Shown piece by piece: positions 31,162-40,494 of a stretch of DNA of 64,000 nucleotides. A model generated the notes under the pieces. The model saw only the letters and a program-made list of their open reading frames with translations, did no database searches and had not been told where the DNA came from. Numbering within the stretch: position 1 is the stretch's first letter; each line of letters opens with the position of its first letter. The translations under genes and the position numbers were made by a program. The stretch is from Algoriphagus litoralis (GTDB taxonomy: Bacteria; Bacteroidota; Bacteroidia; Cytophagales; Cyclobacteriaceae): contig NZ_QGOL01000011.1 of NCBI RefSeq assembly GCF_003259255.1, positions 124,001-188,000 on the forward strand, given 5' to 3'.

Positions 31162-33933
31162 ATGCCTTTTTGGAAGCAAATTCTTCATCGCAGTGAATGT
31201 TCTCAAACGGATTTCCCCGGTGTGTGTCTTCACTCACCGAAAGTTTTAAAAACATCAATATTTGGATTGTATCGAGCTCTAATTTGTCTTGGCTTTTTCC
31301 TGATTTCCTTTCCCTCTTTTTCTCAAACCAAACCCTTGGTCGGGCAGGTTTTGGATAGCTTGGATAATCCGATCGCCTATGCCAATGTGGTCGCGATCAA
31401 TCAAAGTACCCAAAAAATCGGAGGATTTGGAATTACCAATGCCGAGGGTCGATTTAAAATCACCCTGGCTCCCGGCGCTGAATACCTGCTCAGAGTTTCT
31501 TTTGTGGGTTACCAGCAGTTTGAAAGACTCATTTCAGCATGGGATCCGGAAGTTCAGATGCAGATCATTCTCAAACAAAGCGATACCGAATTAGGCTTGG
31601 TGGAGGTGGTTTCGGAGATGCCCGTGACCATGAAGGGAGACACGCTTACTTACAAGACAGATGCATTTACCACCGGCAATGAGCGGAAACTGGAAGATGT
31701 CCTGGAAAAGCTTCCGGGCTTCCAGATCGATGACAATGGGGATGTCAAAGTGCAGGGGAAAAAGGTCGACAAAGTCTTGGTCGATGGCAAAGAATTCTTT
31801 GACGGCAGCACCAAACTCGCGACCAAAAACCTACCTGCAAATGCGGTGGATCGTGTTCAGGTTCTTAAAAACTTCAATGAAGTTTCGCCTATGCGGGGCT
31901 TGGACACGGATGAAACGCTTGCCTTAAATATTCAGCTTAAAGAAGGGAAAAAGAACATGGTCTTTGGAGATGTCACGGCTGGAGGCGGACCGGAGGAGCG
32001 ATACTTGGGACATGCCAATGTGTTTTACTACGCGCCGAAACTAAATCTCAATCTCATCGCGGGATCCAATAATGTAGGCGAACAGACCTTTTCACTGTCG
32101 GATTATTTTCGATTTTCTGGCGGAATGGGGGGATTGGGTAGTCGGTCGGGATCCAGGCTCTCGCTCGGAGGAGATGATCTGGGTATTCCACTTGCCAGTC
32201 GGGATAATGCAGCCTCTCTGGAGACAAGCTTGGGTGCGTTTAACTTCAATTTCAATCCAAGTAGTAAATGGAGACACGCTGGGTTTGTCATAGCGTCCAC
32301 CTCCGAAAACGAACTGGGCAGCTCATCGCTACGAACCTATCTCAATTCTGGCGAAAGCAATCAGGAACTCCTGACCACTGCCAGTCGAGTGGAAAATAAA
32401 TCCGGCCTGATGAAATATGCCTTGACCTACACCCCAAGCCAAGAGACGTATTTCAAGTACAGTGCCTTTGGCAAGCTTAGTGAAATTGCAAATTCAAACC
32501 TGCTCAATTCCAATTTTGGGCAAATCGACCAAAATCTGGCGACAATTCAGTCGCGCACTCCCTACAGTGTTCAACAAAAAGCAGAGTGGTACCATGCACC
32601 GAGTGAGAAGCGTGTATTTTCTTTCGAAGGAAACTGGGAAAAGAAATTTCAGGATCCACTTTTTGATCTGACCACCAACCAGAAACCTTTCATTGGTCTC
32701 TTGCCTATCCAAGACCAAGAGCGCTACCGCTTTCTTCTGCAGCAGGAGATCCACTCCCAGACATTAGAAGCAGCCTTTAACTATTACCATATATTGAATG
32801 CTACCAATCACCTGAATTGGTCTTTGGGTATCCAAAGCATCACTCAGACCTTGGTTGGGCGCCTCAATCAGGTGGATTCAGAGCAAAGCTTCGAAGCATT
32901 TGAAAACGATGCGGATTTCGGCTTTCAGGATGTTTACTTGGGGATGACCTTTAAGACCAAGTGGAAAAAGTTCATTGTCAGTCCATCGGTTTTTCTTCAT
33001 CGTTTTGCTTGGCAGGATTTGCAATTCGGAAATGAGCTCAGTCAGGAGAAAGTCATGGTGTTGCCGGGATTTTATTCTAAATGGAACATTAAATCAAATA
33101 AATCCCTGACTTACAGATTCCAGACTGAAGCAAACTTTATGGACATCCAAAAGCTTGCTCAAGGATTTGTGCTTCAGGATTACAATTCGATTTTCCAAGG
33201 TAACCGATTGCTAGAAAATGGCCTGTATTATACTCATGCCCTGAATTATAGTCATTTTGATTTCTTTACAGGATTGAATCTCTACGGGAATCTAAACTGG
33301 CAGCGCAAGCGTGACGAACTCATTACTACCACGGATTTTGCGGGAATAAATCGGCTGCTTTCCGTCGTCAATGTGGAACCTGTCAATGAATCACTCACTG
33401 GGGATCTACGGATGGACAAGCGCTACAGCCGATTCAAATTGGAGGCAGGAGGACAGTGGAATGCCTATTCTGCCAATCTCATTTTGGATGAAAGGCCTTC
33501 CAGAAATGAGCAGGTTTCTCAGACTTACGACTTCAAGGTTACTTCTACTTTTTTCAAGATTTTAGAAGTGGATCTGAGTTATGCGTTCACTACCAACAAC
33601 TATACTTCCGGGGCGATCAAAAACACCTTTTCCACCCACAGTCCCAAGGTGGAAATCGACCTGGATATCTATAAAGGGCTCAAGTTGAATGCGGATTACA
33701 CCTACAATTCTTACCTCAATCAGGCCAGTGGAATCCGAAGTGACTTTGAGTTTTTGAACGCCTTTCTAGGCTATCAAGGCAAGAAAAGCCCTTGGGAATT
33801 TCGAATTTCGGTTTGGAACATTCTGGATACCCGATCGATTCGTCGAGACAGTTTCAGCGAAAATCTCATCAGCACGTATGCCTATCTAGTTCAGCCTAGA
33901 TATGGATTGCTGACGGTGAAGTATGATTTGTAG
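31162..33933 (+). CDS. TonB-dependent receptor-like outer-membrane barrel (OMP_b-brl_3 type)
   Basis: 923 residues from the ATG at 31162. The hydrophobic signal core (ALICLGFFLISFPSFSQ) comes only after about 40 residues, so the true start may be an in-frame GTG or TTG nearer to it, for example TTG at 31267. After the signal come a CarboxypepD_reg-like domain (about 55-135), a plug with EDVLEKLPGFQIDDNGDV and DKVLVDGKEFFDG, then a long barrel ending VQPRYGLLTVKYDL. This layout is common beside GLPGLI genes. The cargo is unknown. About 135 bases separate it from DUF6624, so it may share the response-regulator-controlled transcript or have its own promoter. Confidence 0.88.
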   Translation: MPFWKQILHRSECSQTDFPGVCLHSPKVLKTSIFGLYRALICLGFFLISFPSFSQTKPLVGQVLDSLDNPIAYANVVAINQSTQKIGGFGITNAEGRFKITLAPGAEYLLRVSFVGYQQFERLISAWDPEVQMQIILKQSDTELGLVEVVSEMPVTMKGDTLTYKTDAFTTGNERKLEDVLEKLPGFQIDDNGDVKVQGKKVDKVLVDGKEFFDGSTKLATKNLPANAVDRVQVLKNFNEVSPMRGLDTDETLALNIQLKEGKKNMVFGDVTAGGGPEERYLGHANVFYYAPKLNLNLIAGSNNVGEQTFSLSDYFRFSGGMGGLGSRSGSRLSLGGDDLGIPLASRDNAASLETSLGAFNFNFNPSSKWRHAGFVIASTSENELGSSSLRTYLNSGESNQELLTTASRVENKSGLMKYALTYTPSQETYFKYSAFGKLSEIANSNLLNSNFGQIDQNLATIQSRTPYSVQQKAEWYHAPSEKRVFSFEGNWEKKFQDPLFDLTTNQKPFIGLLPIQDQERYRFLLQQEIHSQTLEAAFNYYHILNATNHLNWSLGIQSITQTLVGRLNQVDSEQSFEAFENDADFGFQDVYLGMTFKTKWKKFIVSPSVFLHRFAWQDLQFGNELSQEKVMVLPGFYSKWNIKSNKSLTYRFQTEANFMDIQKLAQGFVLQDYNSIFQGNRLLENGLYYTHALNYSHFDFFTGLNLYGNLNWQRKRDELITTTDFAGINRLLSVVNVEPVNESLTGDLRMDKRYSRFKLEAGGQWNAYSANLILDERPSRNEQVSQTYDFKVTSTFFKILEVDLSYAFTTNNYTSGAIKNTFSTHSPKVEIDLDIYKGLKLNADYTYNSYLNQASGIRSDFEFLNAFLGYQGKKSPWEFRISVWNILDTRSIRRDSFSENLISTYAYLVQPRYGLLTVKYDL

Positions 33934-33994
33934 TAAATTGTTGTAAGGGAAATTTAATTCAACTAATTTTCAATGAACATTTCTCTCCCCTATA

Positions 33995-34609
33995 ATGAAG
34001 TCATTTATTTTATTTTCCTTCTTCGTCTCCATTTGTTTCACTGCCTTTTCTCAATCCAAGGACTTTGAAGGGTACATAATTTATAGATACTCATATTTTA
34101 GTCCAGATGGGGTGGATATAACAGAAAAAATGCTGGTTGAAAATGATTCAGTTCAGCACTACTACATCAATCGGGAGAATTATATATCCTATGGCCAAAG
34201 TCAAAATTTTCAGCAATTATATAATTCTAAAACTAACCGGTATTTCTATCCTAAGAATGGAAACATTATGTATCTCGATGCGGCTAATGCATTTGGAGAG
34301 AAAGTGAAATTCAAAGGTATTTCGGAGGAAAAAATCGTCTTGGGAAAATTATGTAAGGGTATTGAGATGACAAGCGGAGAAAACTCGACCATTTATTTTT
34401 TCTCAGAGGAAATAAAAGTTAATCCTGAACCCTTTAAAAATCATAATCTTGGAGGGTTTGGGCCATATTTAAAAGAAACCGGAGGGTGTTTGTCTTTGCA
34501 GATTATTTCAAAATATGAAGATTATACGTTGGTTATGACTGCGGAATTTATTCAAGAAATAGAGCTGACCAAAGATGGTTTTGACATCGATGCATTAATT
34601 GTGAAATAG
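33995..34609 (+). CDS. Secreted hypothetical protein, GLPGLI/DUF4412-like
   Basis: 204 residues with a signal peptide (FFVSICFTAFSQ). The mature part begins with a strand-rich segment (FEGYIIYRYSYF) and continues with GISEEKIVLGKLCKGIEMTS and TIYFFSEEIKVNPEPF. This order (product is changed, cleaved, then judged by colour of peptide strands) resembles GLPGLI and DUF4412 proteins, but the GLPGLI motif itself is absent, being replaced by HNLGGFGPYLKETGG. I would treat it as a distant relative. It closes the cluster and is followed by a strong bidirectional terminator. Confidence 0.72.
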   Translation: MKSFILFSFFVSICFTAFSQSKDFEGYIIYRYSYFSPDGVDITEKMLVENDSVQHYYINRENYISYGQSQNFQQLYNSKTNRYFYPKNGNIMYLDAANAFGEKVKFKGISEEKIVLGKLCKGIEMTSGENSTIYFFSEEIKVNPEPFKNHNLGGFGPYLKETGGCLSLQIISKYEDYTLVMTAEFIQEIELTKDGFDIDALIVK

Positions 34610-34646
34610 AAAACAGTATTCGAAATTTAGACGTGATTGATATAAA

Positions 34647-34678
34647 AAGAGGCTGTCTCATGAATGAGACAGCCTCTT
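34647..34678. terminator. Bidirectional terminator
   Basis: AAGAGGCTGTCTCA and TGAGACAGCCTCTT form a perfect 14-bp stem with a 4-base loop, flanked by A-rich and T-rich sides. It separates the convergent GLPGLI cluster and yceI-like gene. Confidence 0.92.
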
Positions 34679-34716
34679 AATTTTCGATTTTGATCTAGTG
34701 AGACTATTAAATCCTA

Positions 34717-35301
34717 TCAAATTGTCGCTACCAACTTCACATCCAAATTCACTTCATCGTAAATCATCTTGTCACCCAAGTCTTCGAAAAAGTTACCTGA
34801 TCTGAATTTGATATCATAGTGAGTTCTGTCAAACTTAATTGTGCCAGTGGCGGTCATTTTGTTGCCGGCTACGGCTACTTTGGCAGGGAAGCTTACAGGT
34901 TTTGTAATTCCTTTGATCGTCAAATCGCCAGTGATGGTATAATCTGTAGCACTAGTCGACTTTACATTCGTGATTTTAAAAGTTGATTTATTGAACTTTT
35001 CCACCGAAAAGAAATCATCAGACTTCAGGTGATTGGTCAGATTTCCCTTTGATTTTGGATCTGTCAGATCTTCTACAGTCAGGTTTGTCATGTCCATTTC
35101 GAAGGATCCACCGGTAATTTTTCCATTTGAATAGTCAAGTTTCGCATCAGAAATGGGCACATAGCCCCAATGCTCTCCGGTTACTTTGCTGGCTTTCCAG
35201 GTAACTGTGCTTTCTGTTTTGTTCACTGTGGCAGGAGCCATTTTTTCATTCGTTGCCAATAATGCTCCGAATGCTAGGATTAGTGTTGTAATCATTTTCA
35301 T
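34717..35301 (-). CDS. YceI family periplasmic protein
   Basis: 194 residues with a signal peptide (MITTLILAFGALLATN). It has the YceI lipocalin-like fold: STVTWKASKVTGEHWGYVPI, the HLKSDDFFSVEKFN segment, then DLTIKGITKPVSFPAKV and FDRTHYDIKFRSG near the end. YceI proteins bind isoprenoid chains or similar amphiphiles and often respond to stress or acid. It is a single gene, convergent with the GLPGLI cluster. No regulator is apparent. Confidence 0.93.
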   Translation of the reverse strand: MKMITTLILAFGALLATNEKMAPATVNKTESTVTWKASKVTGEHWGYVPISDAKLDYSNGKITGGSFEMDMTNLTVEDLTDPKSKGNLTNHLKSDDFFSVEKFNKSTFKITNVKSTSATDYTITGDLTIKGITKPVSFPAKVAVAGNKMTATGTIKFDRTHYDIKFRSGNFFEDLGDKMIYDEVNLDVKLVATI

Positions 35302-35448
35302 AGGACTAACTGATTTGGGTTGAATTTTTTTGGTTTAAAGGTTTAGACTCTTGATGAATCAAAATGTTTAACGGAAGCCGAATTTTGAGTTCTTGAAAGT
35401 TGATGAAAGGTAAATAAAATAGATCCAGTGGTAAAATAAATTTTTTGT

Positions 35449-36876
35449 TTATGATTTTGCCAAAAGCCCAAACTCCACCTTCCCATGTCCATCAGGTGTG
35501 GTGTAGAAAGGCCGCTTTTCGATTTCGTAGTTTTTATCGGGAGGAATTCCCAAGGCATGATAAATGGTCTGATGGATCCCTTCGATTTTGATCGGATTTT
35601 CGATGGTCTTGCAGGGGCGCTCGTCGGCGGTTTTTCCAAAGACATGCTCTCTCTTGATTCCTCCTCCGAACATCAACACGGAACAACCATCTGTGAAGTG
35701 CCGGTGCATGCCGTAGTTTTTCATGTCCTCGATGATATCGGGTACTTCCACCTGGTCTTGGACCTTGAGGTCAGGTCGGCCTTCCATCAGCATGTCCCGA
35801 CTAAATTCACTGGCTACGATCACCATCGTGCGGTCTAGCTTGCCACTTTGATCCAAGTCTTTGATGAGTTGGGCAATTGGGCCATCGATCAGTTTCTTCA
35901 TGTCAGTGAGGCGGGTATGGCCGTTGTCATGGGTATCCCAACCGAAAAATGGCTCATATTCGGTAGTCACCGTGATGTATCGAGCACCCTGATCCACGAG
36001 TCTTTTTGCCAAAAGGCATCCCAATCCGAAGCGACCTGTGTTATACTTATCATAACTTTCCTTAGGTTCCTGACTGAGGTCAAAGGCCTTGGCTTCGGGA
36101 GAATTGAGCAACATGTATGCCTGTTCCATGGATCGTTTGAGGGATTCCTTTTGGTAATCCGAGCCAAATTCCCCCATAGGACTTGCAGCGACCAGGTCAT
36201 TGTAAAGCTGATTTCTCCCTTCAAAACGTTTGTAGTCCATTCCCACGGGAGGTCTTACCGCTTCCAATCCGGCAGAAGGATCAGGAATGAGAAAAGGCCC
36301 GTACTCCGAACCTAAAAATCCGGCAGAGTGAAAGGCTTTCAGTTCTTCTCCTTCCCCGACGGTAAAGCGCTGCCCGATATTGATGAAGGGAGGGATAACC
36401 GGATTGAGTGGGCCTTTTTCCTTAGCGATCCAGCTTCCCAAATGAGGAACTACCACGGATTGCGGTGGTTCATAGCAAGTGTGAAAATGATACTGATGTC
36501 TTGTATGGAGAATGTGTCCCAAGTCAGCTGCCTGATAAGATCGAATCAAAGTGCCTTTGTCCAGTACCGAAGCGATGTTTTCTAATCCTTCGGAAAGGAA
36601 GATACCATCCAGTTTGGTTGGGATGGAAGGAAAAGTACTCAGCACTTCCTTGGCTTCCATTCCTTTGCGGAAAGGGGTGAATTTCTTCGGATCAAACGTC
36701 TCGGTATGGGCCATGCCACCAGCCATGAAAAGCAAAATCACCGAGTCGGCGGTTGTCGGTATTTTACTTTCGCAAGAGGAAAGCAATCCAGCGAATGGAG
36801 CCCCCATGCCCATCGTTGAAATGGCCGCAGCGCTGGTTTTCTTGAGAAAGTCCCGTCGGGTTTGGAGGTATTTCAT
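35449..36876 (-). CDS. DUF1501 protein with Tat signal
   Basis: 475 residues from the ATG at 36876, which gives a clean Tat leader (TRRDFLKKTSAAAISTMG); the frame is open further upstream but only as overlap with the preceding gene. DUF1501 belongs to the alkaline phosphatase/sulfatase superfamily. Visible elements are LLFMAGGMAHTETFDPK, RHQYHFHTC, TEYEPFFGWDTHDNGH and VIVASEFSRD, with Asp and His residues fit for metal binding. It follows the PSCyt/DUF1553 gene by 5 bases; the two are nearly always paired in Planctomycetota and Bacteroidota, with unknown substrate. Confidence 0.9.
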   Translation of the reverse strand: MKYLQTRRDFLKKTSAAAISTMGMGAPFAGLLSSCESKIPTTADSVILLFMAGGMAHTETFDPKKFTPFRKGMEAKEVLSTFPSIPTKLDGIFLSEGLENIASVLDKGTLIRSYQAADLGHILHTRHQYHFHTCYEPPQSVVVPHLGSWIAKEKGPLNPVIPPFINIGQRFTVGEGEELKAFHSAGFLGSEYGPFLIPDPSAGLEAVRPPVGMDYKRFEGRNQLYNDLVAASPMGEFGSDYQKESLKRSMEQAYMLLNSPEAKAFDLSQEPKESYDKYNTGRFGLGCLLAKRLVDQGARYITVTTEYEPFFGWDTHDNGHTRLTDMKKLIDGPIAQLIKDLDQSGKLDRTMVIVASEFSRDMLMEGRPDLKVQDQVEVPDIIEDMKNYGMHRHFTDGCSVLMFGGGIKREHVFGKTADERPCKTIENPIKIEGIHQTIYHALGIPPDKNYEIEKRPFYTTPDGHGKVEFGLLAKS

Positions 36877-36881
36877 GGCAA

Positions 36882-39335
36882 TCAGTAGATCAATTGGAAT
36901 TCGGGTAAGAGGAATACTGCCCAAAGTAAATCTTGGACAGCTGCAGTATTGGGTTTTAGGCCAAGAGCTTTTTGAGCCACTTCGAGTTCTTTGGGACTTG
37001 GTTTTCGGAGCAGAGCTTTGGCGTAGAGATTTTCCGTGAGGATCACCGGATCGGTGAATGCCGCCGCCCATTTTTCACCTCCTTTGACCAGTGATTTGTT
37101 CAGTTTTTCCCCATTGCTAAGCTCCAAAGCTTGTAGCAGACTTGCTTGGGAATCTCTGCTGGTGGAGACGATTTCCCGATTGGGACGACCAAGTGCTTTT
37201 AGAAATTCATTGTTTGCTACTAAAGATGCCCTTGCAAAGCTTAGATTGGTTTTCGCCTCGGGAATCAATTGGTAAGGACGGAATTTGACTTCGACTGAGT
37301 CAAAAAGCGGGGCAGAAATTTCCGCCACAGCATCTGCAAACTGCTCTGCTGTGATTCGGCGACGAATAACCCCTTGGAATTTGAAGTCTTGGGAAAGTAG
37401 TTTTTCAGGTGAGGCTACGGTGATCGAAGGGCTTTGGTAGATTTTAGAGGTGGTGATCTGATAGATCAGACGCTTGAGGTCATAGCCATTTTCCACAAAA
37501 TCTACCGCCAACCAATCCAGCAAGTCCTGACTCCAGGGCGCATTGTCCATTTCATCTACCGGCTCTACCATGCCTCGCCCCATGAGCTGTTTCCAGATTC
37601 GGTTGACCACCGTGCGGTACATTCGGCCATTGGCAGGTTGCACGAGTTGGTCGGCGAGCTGCCGTAGCTTTTCGGCTTTGGTAGCCATAGAGTCAATTTC
37701 TCCAAGCTCCTCCCAGAGGATTTTGGTTTGGGCTAGTTTGCCGGTAGGCTGCTCGCAGCGGCTTACTTCCAGAGTGGAGTCTGCGAAAATATTGGCAAAA
37801 GCATAAGCCTGCTCCAGTTTCCAGTCGCTGATAAAGCTATCGTGGCAGGAGGCGCATTTCAGATTCAATCCCAAAAGAACCTGCCCGACATTTTGGGCTG
37901 CCTGCATTTCGGTACGCTGGGAGGCGTTGACGGTACCTCTCCAGCGGATGCCCTCGATGAAGCCTTTGGATTTTTCATTCGGGTTTATCAATTCTTTGAC
38001 AAATTGATCATAGGGTTTATTCTCCCGGATGGATGTGTAGAGCCAGTCTGTGATAGCGAATCGTCCACCCGTGATGTAACCGGTACCGGTGTAGTCATTT
38101 CGGAGCGCGTCGTTCCAGAAGGTCAACCAATGCTGGCTGTAATCATCGCTGCGATTAAGCAGATTTTGAATCCAGATTTCCCGTTTGTTGGGATGTGTGT
38201 TCGACTGAAAAGTCTCCAATTCTTCTGGAGTAGGCAAAAGCCCAATAATATCAAGTGATGCTCTTCGCAGAAAAGTCCGGTCATCTACCGGGGTGTTCCA
38301 AGAAAGTTGGTTTTGCTCGAAGTACTGATCGACCCATCGATCAATTGGGTTTTCCAAACCGGGTTTCGCAGGAGGCAAATTTGGTTTTCTCGGTGCCAAA
38401 GCAGCCACCCGGTACACCGACTGCTGGGCGACTCCATCGGGCCAGGGTGCGCCTTTTTGCACCCAAAGCGTCAGTAGCTGAATCTCTTCCTTGCTAAGGA
38501 GTTTGCCCTTTTCGGGCATCACATCTTTATGGTTTTTAGGTAGGGAAATTCGGCGAATCAATTCACTTTGACTGGGATCTCCGGGAACGATGATGGGACC
38601 GCTTTCGCCTCCTGCAAAGACAAATTCCTGTTCATCCAATCGCAACTCTCCTTCGATTTTAGCACCAGAGTGGCATTTGTAGCAGTTGTGAGCTAGGACT
38701 GATCGGACATTGGTCACGAGTTGGATTTCTTTTTCCGGCGAAAGCTCGGAAGCAAAGGCAGCCAAGTCTACAGTCAGGGATTGGGGAGCGTCTTGTCCAT
38801 TATTGCTCGGCAAAACTTCTGTGAGGTAATCTTCTCCATGGGTCAAAGCCGCGCCAAAATGTCCGGATACTCCAATGCCAATACCAGTCAAGAAAAGGAA
38901 AAATCGGTAAGTTTTGATCGATGTGGTCGATGGGTTGAGTTCACTTTTGCGCAGCAAAGCCAAAAGAAAGGCCGAAAGACCGGCACTGCTCAGACCGATG
39001 ATGCGGTGGAGGTCAAGGGTACTGCCTGACATGCCTTCGTTCTCGGCAAGAAGCCAACCCAGCCCTGCTGATCCCAAAGCTGAAACTGCTCCTAAAATGA
39101 CCAAAAAACGGATAGCTGGCCGGAAGCTGTGGCGGAAACTTCCCAAGGTAAAGAGCTCCATCACCACAGCTACCAAGAGCAGCGCAATGGGGAAATGGAC
39201 CAGCATCGGGTGAAGTCGTCCTAAAAGCTGGAACGGCCATAAATCTGAAAGGAAGTTATTGCCGAGAATCAGTGTGGGAATGGGGAAAAATTCCGTCCAA
39301 TGGTAAACAGTAAAAACATCAATTATAGAAGTCAT
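36882..39335 (-). CDS. Membrane PSCyt1/DUF1549/DUF1553 cytochrome protein
   Basis: 817 residues from the ATG at 39335 (a TTG at 39356 is possible). The N-terminus has four to five membrane helices (about 35-160) similar to DUF2231 membrane domains. A PSCyt1-type heme site follows, CYKCH at about 218-222, with MPEKG as likely axial Met. Then come DUF1549/PSCyt2 (IDRWVDQYFEQN to CASCHDSF, a second CxxCH) and DUF1553/PSD1 (VVNRIWKQLMGRG). The protein probably moves electrons from a periplasmic reaction to the membrane, paired with the DUF1501 protein encoded 5 bases downstream. Confidence 0.88.
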   Translation of the reverse strand: MTSIIDVFTVYHWTEFFPIPTLILGNNFLSDLWPFQLLGRLHPMLVHFPIALLLVAVVMELFTLGSFRHSFRPAIRFLVILGAVSALGSAGLGWLLAENEGMSGSTLDLHRIIGLSSAGLSAFLLALLRKSELNPSTTSIKTYRFFLFLTGIGIGVSGHFGAALTHGEDYLTEVLPSNNGQDAPQSLTVDLAAFASELSPEKEIQLVTNVRSVLAHNCYKCHSGAKIEGELRLDEQEFVFAGGESGPIIVPGDPSQSELIRRISLPKNHKDVMPEKGKLLSKEEIQLLTLWVQKGAPWPDGVAQQSVYRVAALAPRKPNLPPAKPGLENPIDRWVDQYFEQNQLSWNTPVDDRTFLRRASLDIIGLLPTPEELETFQSNTHPNKREIWIQNLLNRSDDYSQHWLTFWNDALRNDYTGTGYITGGRFAITDWLYTSIRENKPYDQFVKELINPNEKSKGFIEGIRWRGTVNASQRTEMQAAQNVGQVLLGLNLKCASCHDSFISDWKLEQAYAFANIFADSTLEVSRCEQPTGKLAQTKILWEELGEIDSMATKAEKLRQLADQLVQPANGRMYRTVVNRIWKQLMGRGMVEPVDEMDNAPWSQDLLDWLAVDFVENGYDLKRLIYQITTSKIYQSPSITVASPEKLLSQDFKFQGVIRRRITAEQFADAVAEISAPLFDSVEVKFRPYQLIPEAKTNLSFARASLVANNEFLKALGRPNREIVSTSRDSQASLLQALELSNGEKLNKSLVKGGEKWAAAFTDPVILTENLYAKALLRKPSPKELEVAQKALGLKPNTAAVQDLLWAVFLLPEFQLIY

Positions 39336-39488
39336 TCGCTGATATTCAGTAGCCAAAAATATAAGCCTTTAAGCTTAGTAAACTGTCCTTGGCTTTGATT
39401 TTTTATCCTAATGAAAGAGAAAAATTTGCAAGTCTGTAGCGTAGGGAAAGATTATTTCGTTGTCAATTCAAAATTCAACAAATGATTT

Positions 39489-40415
39489 ATGAGGCTATCC
39501 TACCTATTTTTTCCCTGTCTGATTTTCATAGCGAGTTGCGTTGATAAAAATGAATTCACATCTGTCCTTGAAATAGATCCCCTTACCCAAAATGGCGATG
39601 TTTTTATCTCTGAGGAAGGGGAGGAATATTGGATGGGATGTGAGAATTCCTATTGCTATGGATTCTCAGCGGGTGCCCCCGAAAGCGAAAAAACACTCCA
39701 AAACCTAGTCATTCCGAATAACCTTCCGGCATCTTTTGACCTTTCCAATTTTCTTCCAGAGGTAGGAAACCAAGGTCGTTTGGGATCCTGTACAGCTTGG
39801 GCTACCACGTATTACGGAAGAAGCTTGCTTTACAACTTCAGTGAAAATAACTCACGAACTCAAGGGGTCCAACTGAGTCCTTCTTTCGTTTACAATCAGA
39901 TCACTAAAGGGCAATGCAAGGGAACCTCAATTTCGAAATCCCTGCAGCTTTTGGTAGATCAGGGAGCGAGCGAGTTGGAAGTTTTTCCTTATCAATCCAC
40001 TGGATGCAATCTGCAGCCCAATGAAGAACAACGTGCAAATGCCAGCAACTTTAAAATGAATGATTTCAAATTCCTAAGTGGTCAAAATATGGTGGATGAA
40101 GTGAAAACGCTCATCACTCAGGGTAATCCTGTGGTGGTGGCAATGGGGTTGGATCCGGAGTTTGGCAAAAAAGATGAGATGGGGCTGAGCGCCTACCGTC
40201 CTCATCGGGTGAAAAAGGACAAAATCTTTGGAGCGCATGCGATGCTCGTGGTCGGCTATTCGGATCAATACAAAGCTTTTAAACTGGTGAACTCTTGGGG
40301 AGAAGGATGGGGAGATCAGGGTTTTGTCTGGGTGGATTATGAAGCATTTGAAAATGTATTTGAGGTAAATAATCCATTCCGTGTACTTTGTCAGGCATTG
40401 GTGGTCCTGAATTAG
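39489..40415 (+). CDS. C1-family (papain-like) cysteine peptidase lipoprotein
   Basis: 308 residues with a lipoprotein signal (PCLIFIASC, Cys17). The papain triad is complete: Gln95 and Cys101 in VGNQGRLGSCTAWA, His250 in FGAHAMLVVGY and Asn268 in LVNSWGEGWGDQGFVWV. No long propeptide is present; only about 60 residues precede the catalytic domain, so activation may differ from classical papains. It should be cell-surface or periplasmic and cleave proteins or peptides. It is a single gene between a divergent cytochrome gene and a bidirectional terminator. Confidence 0.92.
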   Translation: MRLSYLFFPCLIFIASCVDKNEFTSVLEIDPLTQNGDVFISEEGEEYWMGCENSYCYGFSAGAPESEKTLQNLVIPNNLPASFDLSNFLPEVGNQGRLGSCTAWATTYYGRSLLYNFSENNSRTQGVQLSPSFVYNQITKGQCKGTSISKSLQLLVDQGASELEVFPYQSTGCNLQPNEEQRANASNFKMNDFKFLSGQNMVDEVKTLITQGNPVVVAMGLDPEFGKKDEMGLSAYRPHRVKKDKIFGAHAMLVVGYSDQYKAFKLVNSWGEGWGDQGFVWVDYEAFENVFEVNNPFRVLCQALVVLN

Positions 40416-40441
40416 AAAAAGTAAAGTTTGGTATAAAAAAA

Positions 40442-40471
40442 CGGCCCCGGAAAAACATTTTCCCGGGGCCG
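40442..40471. terminator. Bidirectional GC-rich terminator
   Basis: CGGCCCCGG(AAAA) pairs with (TTTT)CCCGGGGCCG with one bulged base; an A run lies on the left and a T-rich side on the right. It separates the convergent peptidase and PQQ-type dehydrogenase genes. Confidence 0.88.
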
Positions 40472-40494
40472 ATTTCATTTTTTATTCTGATTTA

